NCBI GenBank assembly: GCA_025934595.1
Contig: JAICXU010000103.1
Coordinates: 1-8,346 of the forward strand
DNA: 8,346 nucleotides
From: Polyangiaceae bacterium
GTDB taxonomy: Bacteria > Myxococcota_A > Polyangia > Polyangiales > Polyangiaceae
Direction of reading: 5' to 3'
The notes under the pieces: model-generated
The model's database searches: none
What the model was told of the DNA's origin: nothing
Seen by the model: the letters and a program-made list of their open reading frames with translations, nothing else
Program-made: the position numbers and the translations under genes
Shown here: positions 5,886-8,346 of the stretch, in pieces
Position numbering within the stretch: the first letter of the stretch is position 1
Layout: each line of letters starts with the position of its first letter

Positions 5886-7157
5886 TCAGAGCGACGTCGA
5901 CGTCGGCACCGGTGGCAGCGGAAGATCTGGAGTGGACGTCGGCGGCGAGTCCGCGTGATGATGATGCGAGTGCGTCGGCGGCGCGAGCGGCTGCAGCGCG
6001 CCGGCGTCTTCGAGAGGTGGAGCGCTCGGGATCGCGGTGGGCTCCGAGAGCGTCGCGGCAGGAACGGCGAGGCCGCCGTCGAGATCCATCAGGACGTCGG
6101 CCGCGTGCTTCGACTTGCGCGACGTCTCGAGGTGAATCGCGATTCCCGCGAGCACGAGACCCGCGAGCGCGATGACGACGCCGATGATCACCGCGGGCGA
6201 TCGATGCGCGGCGTCGCCTTCTTCTTCCATCGTCGCGGGCGAGCCCGCCGTGCGAGGCGGCGCCGCTCCCGGCGCGGGTGGAACGTACGTCGTGCGATTC
6301 GACTCCGCCGGTGCGCCTTGCGGTGTATCCACGACCGTCAGCGCGACGGGCTCGGCGATCGTCGGCGCAAGCGGCTTACCCGATGCATCGGAGCTCTCGC
6401 GCATGCGCATCACTTGCACGGTGATGTTGTCGTGGCCGCCGCGCGCGTTCGCGAGATCAACGAGCTGACCGGCGACTTGCGCAGCGGGCGCGGTGCCCAC
6501 GATCTGCAGCAAATCCTCGGGTTTTACGAGATCGCTCATGCCGTCCGAGCAAAGAATGAATGCATCACCCGCGACGAACGGCAGCGGCTTCGACGTGAGC
6601 TCGACCTCGACGTCGGCTTTCATTCCGAGCGCGCGCAAGATCTGATTTGCATCCGGATGTTGCGCCGCTTGCTCCGGCGTGAGCGCGCCCGCCGCGACGA
6701 GCGACTCCACGAGCGAGTGGTCGCGCGTCACTTGCATCACTTGCGATCCGTGCACGAGATACACGCGGCTGTCGCCGACGTGCGCGATGTCGGCGCCGCC
6801 CGGATGCACGAGGATCGCGACGACGGTGGAACCCGGACGCGCGTGCATGCTCGGCGCGGCGAGCGCGTAGACTTCTTTGTTCGCCTCTTCGATCGCGCTC
6901 TTCAAGAGAGCCGCGCGACCTCGCGGCGTCTGCGCGGCTTCGAATGATCCTCTCTCGAATGCCGAAAAAATGGCGGCCACCGCGCGCGTCGAGGCCTCGC
7001 GCCCTCCTTCGTGACCGCCCATGCCGTCGCACACGACCGCGAGATGACCGAGCGGCGTGACTTTATAGCCGCACGAATCTTCGTTGACCTGCTTCGAAGG
7101 ATCTCTTCCGGGATCCGTTCGCTCGGCGAAGTCGACGGCTACGAGGCGCTCGGGCAT
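5886..7157 (-). CDS. PP2C-family Ser/Thr protein phosphatase with membrane anchor
   Basis: The 423-aa protein removes phosphate from Ser/Thr residues using two metal ions. The PP2C core (about 5-255) has all expected motifs: NED (25-27), CDGMGGHEGG with metal ligands Asp44/Gly45, GST at 109-111, HVGDSRVYL (126-134), CSDGMSD with Asp205, and GGHDNIT with Asp243. After the core come a Pro/Ala-rich linker (256-320), one transmembrane helix (322-342), and a Pro-rich tail of about 80 residues with HSHHHH (396-401). A cytoplasmic catalytic domain implies the tail lies outside the inner membrane. Soluble bacterial PP2Cs of this type are about 240-260 aa, so the anchor and tail are additions. It starts 15 nt after the FHA frame stop on the same strand and is probably co-transcribed, making it a likely eraser of the phosphorylation that the FHA domain reads. 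Confidence 0.95.
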   Translation of the reverse strand: MPERLVAVDFAERTDPGRDPSKQVNEDSCGYKVTPLGHLAVVCDGMGGHEGGREASTRAVAAIFSAFERGSFEAAQTPRGRAALLKSAIEEANKEVYALAAPSMHARPGSTVVAILVHPGGADIAHVGDSRVYLVHGSQVMQVTRDHSLVESLVAAGALTPEQAAQHPDANQILRALGMKADVEVELTSKPLPFVAGDAFILCSDGMSDLVKPEDLLQIVGTAPAAQVAGQLVDLANARGGHDNITVQVMRMRESSDASGKPLAPTIAEPVALTVVDTPQGAPAESNRTTYVPPAPGAAPPRTAGSPATMEEEGDAAHRSPAVIIGVVIALAGLVLAGIAIHLETSRKSKHAADVLMDLDGGLAVPAATLSEPTAIPSAPPLEDAGALQPLAPPTHSHHHHADSPPTSTPDLPLPPVPTSTSL

Positions 7158-7164
7158 TTCGTTT

Positions 7165-7170
7165 TCACCT
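7165..7170 (-). promoter_or_regulatory. Shine-Dalgarno site of the PP2C gene
   Basis: AGGTGA on the minus strand (7170-7165) matches the 16S anti-Shine-Dalgarno sequence and lies 7 nt before the ATG at 7157. It supports this start and lies in the 15-nt gap after the FHA frame stop at 7173. Confidence 0.7.
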
Positions 7171-7172
7171 GG

Positions 7173-7577
7173 TCAGCCGGATGGTGCGTCGAGACGAACG
7201 TTGAACTCGACCGGCCCGAATCGCAATGCCGATCCCGGAGGAACGACGACCCATACGCCAGGCGCGATCCTCGATCCCGCGACATGCGTTCCGTTGTTGG
7301 ACGTCTCGTCGCGCACCCACAATTTTCCGTCTTCGAATTTGAGCGTGGAGTGCACGCCGGACACGCGTGGCTCCGTGAGCGTGACGGGACATTGGGCGGG
7401 ATCGCGACCGACGCGAACCTCGGAGCCTGGACGAATGGCGAACGTTCCGGCGGGACCGCTGATGAGCGCGCCGCTCGCTCGTGCGGGCGGATTTGCGTCG
7501 CGTCCCGGATCTGCGCCGTACGGATTCGGCGGCGGCGCGAGTGGAGGCGCCGCCAAGGCGCCGGTCAGTGGAAAGGG
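7173..7577 (-). CDS. FHA domain module, -1-frame continuation of the upstream gene
   Basis: This segment encodes about 132 residues: a Pro/Ala linker (FPLTGALAAPPLAPPPNPYG), then an FHA domain to the TGA at 7173. FHA domains bind phosphothreonine peptides. The family signatures are present: Gly-Arg in VRVGRD (Arg codon at 7406-7404), SGVH of the SxxH motif (codons about 7361-7350), and SNNGT (7301-7287), followed by the closing strands GSALRFGPVEFNV. No ATG or GTG lies near the start of the linker, and the same frame further upstream reads as Arg/Cys-rich shadow sequence. The linker instead continues naturally from the neighbouring upstream frame, so this is most likely the C-terminal part of that gene, reached by a -1 frameshift or split by a one-base indel. 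Internal initiation at CTG 7568 or TTG 7556 is less likely. The PP2C gene follows 15 nt later. Confidence 0.75.
   Translation of the reverse strand, partial: PFPLTGALAAPPLAPPPNPYGADPGRDANPPARASGALISGPAGTFAIRPGSEVRVGRDPAQCPVTLTEPRVSGVHSTLKFEDGKLWVRDETSNNGTHVAGSRIAPGVWVVVPPGSALRFGPVEFNVRLDAPSG
7546..7577 (-). promoter_or_regulatory. Candidate -1 ribosomal frameshift site (slippery heptamer plus hairpin)
   Basis: In the upstream frame the codons read CCC CCT TTC CAC TGA. C CCT TTC (7577-7571) fits the X XXY YYZ rule exactly; slipping back one base gives CCC TTT, read by the same amino acids (Pro, Phe). After an 8-nt spacer comes a perfect 6-bp hairpin, GGCGCC (7562-7557), loop TTGGC, GGCGCC (7551-7546). 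The zero frame stops two codons past the heptamer, while the -1 frame runs into the FHA domain. GGCGCC is self-complementary, so the hairpin may be chance in GC-rich DNA. A missing C in the C5 run (7579-7575) would produce the same break. Confidence 0.45.
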
Positions 7578-8346
7578 GGCGCCGCGGAGGCCCCACCTCC
7601 TGCTGCCCGCGCAGCATCTTGCGCGGCGTCTCGCGCCTGATGAGCCATCGCGACAGGGGCGTGCGGGACGGTGGCCGCCTTCCGTGGAGCAGCAGGTTTC
7701 TGCGCTGCGATGTCGGCGGGCAGCGGCTGTCCGCATGAAAAGCAGACCGACGACTGTCCGGGCGTCGCCATCGTCGGTTGATGACACGCAGGACATTCGA
7801 CTTGCACGACGGCAGGCAATCCGCTCGTGCTCGCTTGCGGTGAAAGAGGCGGCGCGGGAGCTTGCGGCGGAGATCCGTATGCGCCGGGGCCTGGACCTCC
7901 GCCACCGTATCCGCCACCGCCTGCAGGGGGAGGCGCGCCGTATCCGCCGCCTGCACCGGGAGGAGAACCGCCGCCGCCGTAATTCGGTGGCGGACCGCCG
8001 TAGCCACCGCCCGCGACGACGGGCTGCGGAGGCGCGCCACCGCGCGATTTCTTTTTGCCGCCGCCACCGCCGCGGAAGAGCAGCACGACGAGCAAGAGAA
8101 TGACGACGACCGCGAGACCGATGCCGATGAGCAGCATCATGTTGAAGGGCTTGCTCGTTCCCTTGAGCGTCAAGATCGTCTTCGCATCGTGTGCGGAGAC
8201 GCGATTCGATCCGGTGTCGGCGACGAGCACGCGCACGACCGCTTGATCGCCGCTACCCGCGATGACGTTGCTCTCGTCGGGAACTTGGAACACGGCGAAC
8301 GCGGAGTTGCCGTCGGTGCACGCGCCGCGCATGTCTTCGGCGATGA
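7565..8346 (-). CDS. Membrane protein with Gly-rich linker and zinc ribbon (5'-truncated by window)
   Basis: The frame is open from the window edge and ends at TGA 7567-7565; the true start lies beyond 8346. The first visible ~60 residues (AEDMRGACTDGNSAFAVF... to ILTLKG) look like the end of a beta-rich domain that cannot be named. They are followed, counting from the Met codon at 8332, by a transmembrane helix (64-86), a basic stop-transfer patch (GGKKKSRGG), a Gly/Pro/Tyr-rich linker (about 100-165), and a four-Cys zinc ribbon (Cys180, Cys183, Cys197, Cys200; CPAC...CFSC). An Ala-rich helix and the stop come soon after. The basic patch after the helix implies that linker and ribbon are cytoplasmic and the N-terminal part extracytoplasmic. 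The frame stops abruptly in a linker that continues in the -1 frame into an FHA domain, so the full protein probably ends in FHA. It is first in the operon with the PP2C gene as far as visible. Confidence 0.75.
   Translation of the reverse strand, partial: IAEDMRGACTDGNSAFAVFQVPDESNVIAGSGDQAVVRVLVADTGSNRVSAHDAKTILTLKGTSKPFNMMLLIGIGLAVVVILLLVVLLFRGGGGGKKKSRGGAPPQPVVAGGGYGGPPPNYGGGGSPPGAGGGYGAPPPAGGGGYGGGGPGPGAYGSPPQAPAPPLSPQASTSGLPAVVQVECPACHQPTMATPGQSSVCFSCGQPLPADIAAQKPAAPRKAATVPHAPVAMAHQARDAAQDAARAAGGGASAAPPFH
7594..7601 (-). promoter_or_regulatory. Internal Shine-Dalgarno-like octamer
   Basis: AGGAGGTG (7601-7594) is fully complementary to the 16S anti-Shine-Dalgarno sequence and lies inside coding sequence, 16 nt before the slippery heptamer. 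Internal Shine-Dalgarno sites upstream of slippery sequences stimulate -1 frameshifting in dnaX-type systems, usually at about 10-14 nt, so the spacing is slightly long. It also simply encodes Gly-Gly in a Gly-rich stretch. It has no ATG, GTG or TTG at proper distance, so it is not a clear start site. Confidence 0.4.
7868..8008 (-). repeat. Gly/Pro/Tyr low-complexity coding repeats
   Basis: This stretch encodes imperfect repeats of GGGYG, GAPPP and GSPP units (GGGYGGPPPNYGG, GGGYGAPPPAGG, GGGGYGGGG, GAYGSPP) between the membrane helix and the zinc ribbon. The DNA repeats GGCGGATACGG-like units. It likely makes a flexible, disordered cytoplasmic linker. Such tracts expand and contract by replication slippage and are also prone to assembly error. 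Confidence 0.75.

Noticed and set aside
7578..7796. An independent start for the FHA gene at ATG 7796 or 7736
   Set aside because: The resulting N-terminal part is Arg/Cys-rich shadow sequence lying over the zinc ribbon coding region in the other frame, with no plausible domain or ribosome-binding site.
7868..8035. Regular short repeats that might suggest a CRISPR array or tandem repeat element
   Set aside because: The units are codons for Gly/Pro/Tyr in an open frame, vary in length, and have no spacer structure.

Overview
The window is GC-rich and densely packed. Several reading frames stay open opposite real genes because of strong third-position G/C. The mix of a Ser/Thr-phosphoprotein signalling locus (PP2C phosphatase with an FHA domain), lipoproteins with Asp/Gly/Ser-rich linkers after the lipidation Cys, and beta-propeller surface proteins suggests a Myxococcota (Polyangia-like) bacterium. 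This is inferred from style; no taxonomic marker gene is present.

Layout. Bases 2-109 are probably the 3' end of a plus-strand gene. Bases 110-269 carry no gene but hold a cluster of perfect inverted repeats. A 578-aa aldehyde dehydrogenase follows on the minus strand (270-2006). Its start codon lies 26 bp from that of a divergent plus-strand lipoprotein with six Trp-marked repeats, a likely six-bladed beta-propeller (2033-3289). Convergent to that is a minus-strand pair: a rhomboid intramembrane protease (4393-5349), then, 2 nt after its stop, a WD40-like lipoprotein (3311-4390). Another divergent start pair, 27 bp apart, leads to a small two-helix membrane protein on the plus strand (5377-5880). 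It ends 5 bp from the stop of a convergent PP2C phosphatase (5886-7157).

The right-hand part is a minus-strand signalling operon entering from beyond position 8346. It encodes a membrane-anchored protein (unassigned N-terminal part, transmembrane helix, Gly/Pro/Tyr-rich linker, four-Cys zinc ribbon), an FHA phosphothreonine-binding domain, and 15 nt later the PP2C phosphatase, which has its own membrane helix. The phosphatase should remove phosphate from Ser/Thr proteins and the FHA domain should read phosphothreonine, so a Ser/Thr kinase probably lies nearby outside the window.

The most notable point is the break between zinc ribbon and FHA. The upstream frame stops at 7565, and the FHA domain continues in the -1 frame with no credible start of its own. 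At the junction there is a -1 slippery heptamer, C CCT TTC (7577-7571), followed after 8 nt by a GC hairpin (7562-7546), with a strong Shine-Dalgarno-like octamer upstream (7601-7594). This could be programmed -1 frameshifting giving two products, with and without the FHA domain. A one-base deletion or sequencing error in the adjacent C run would look the same.
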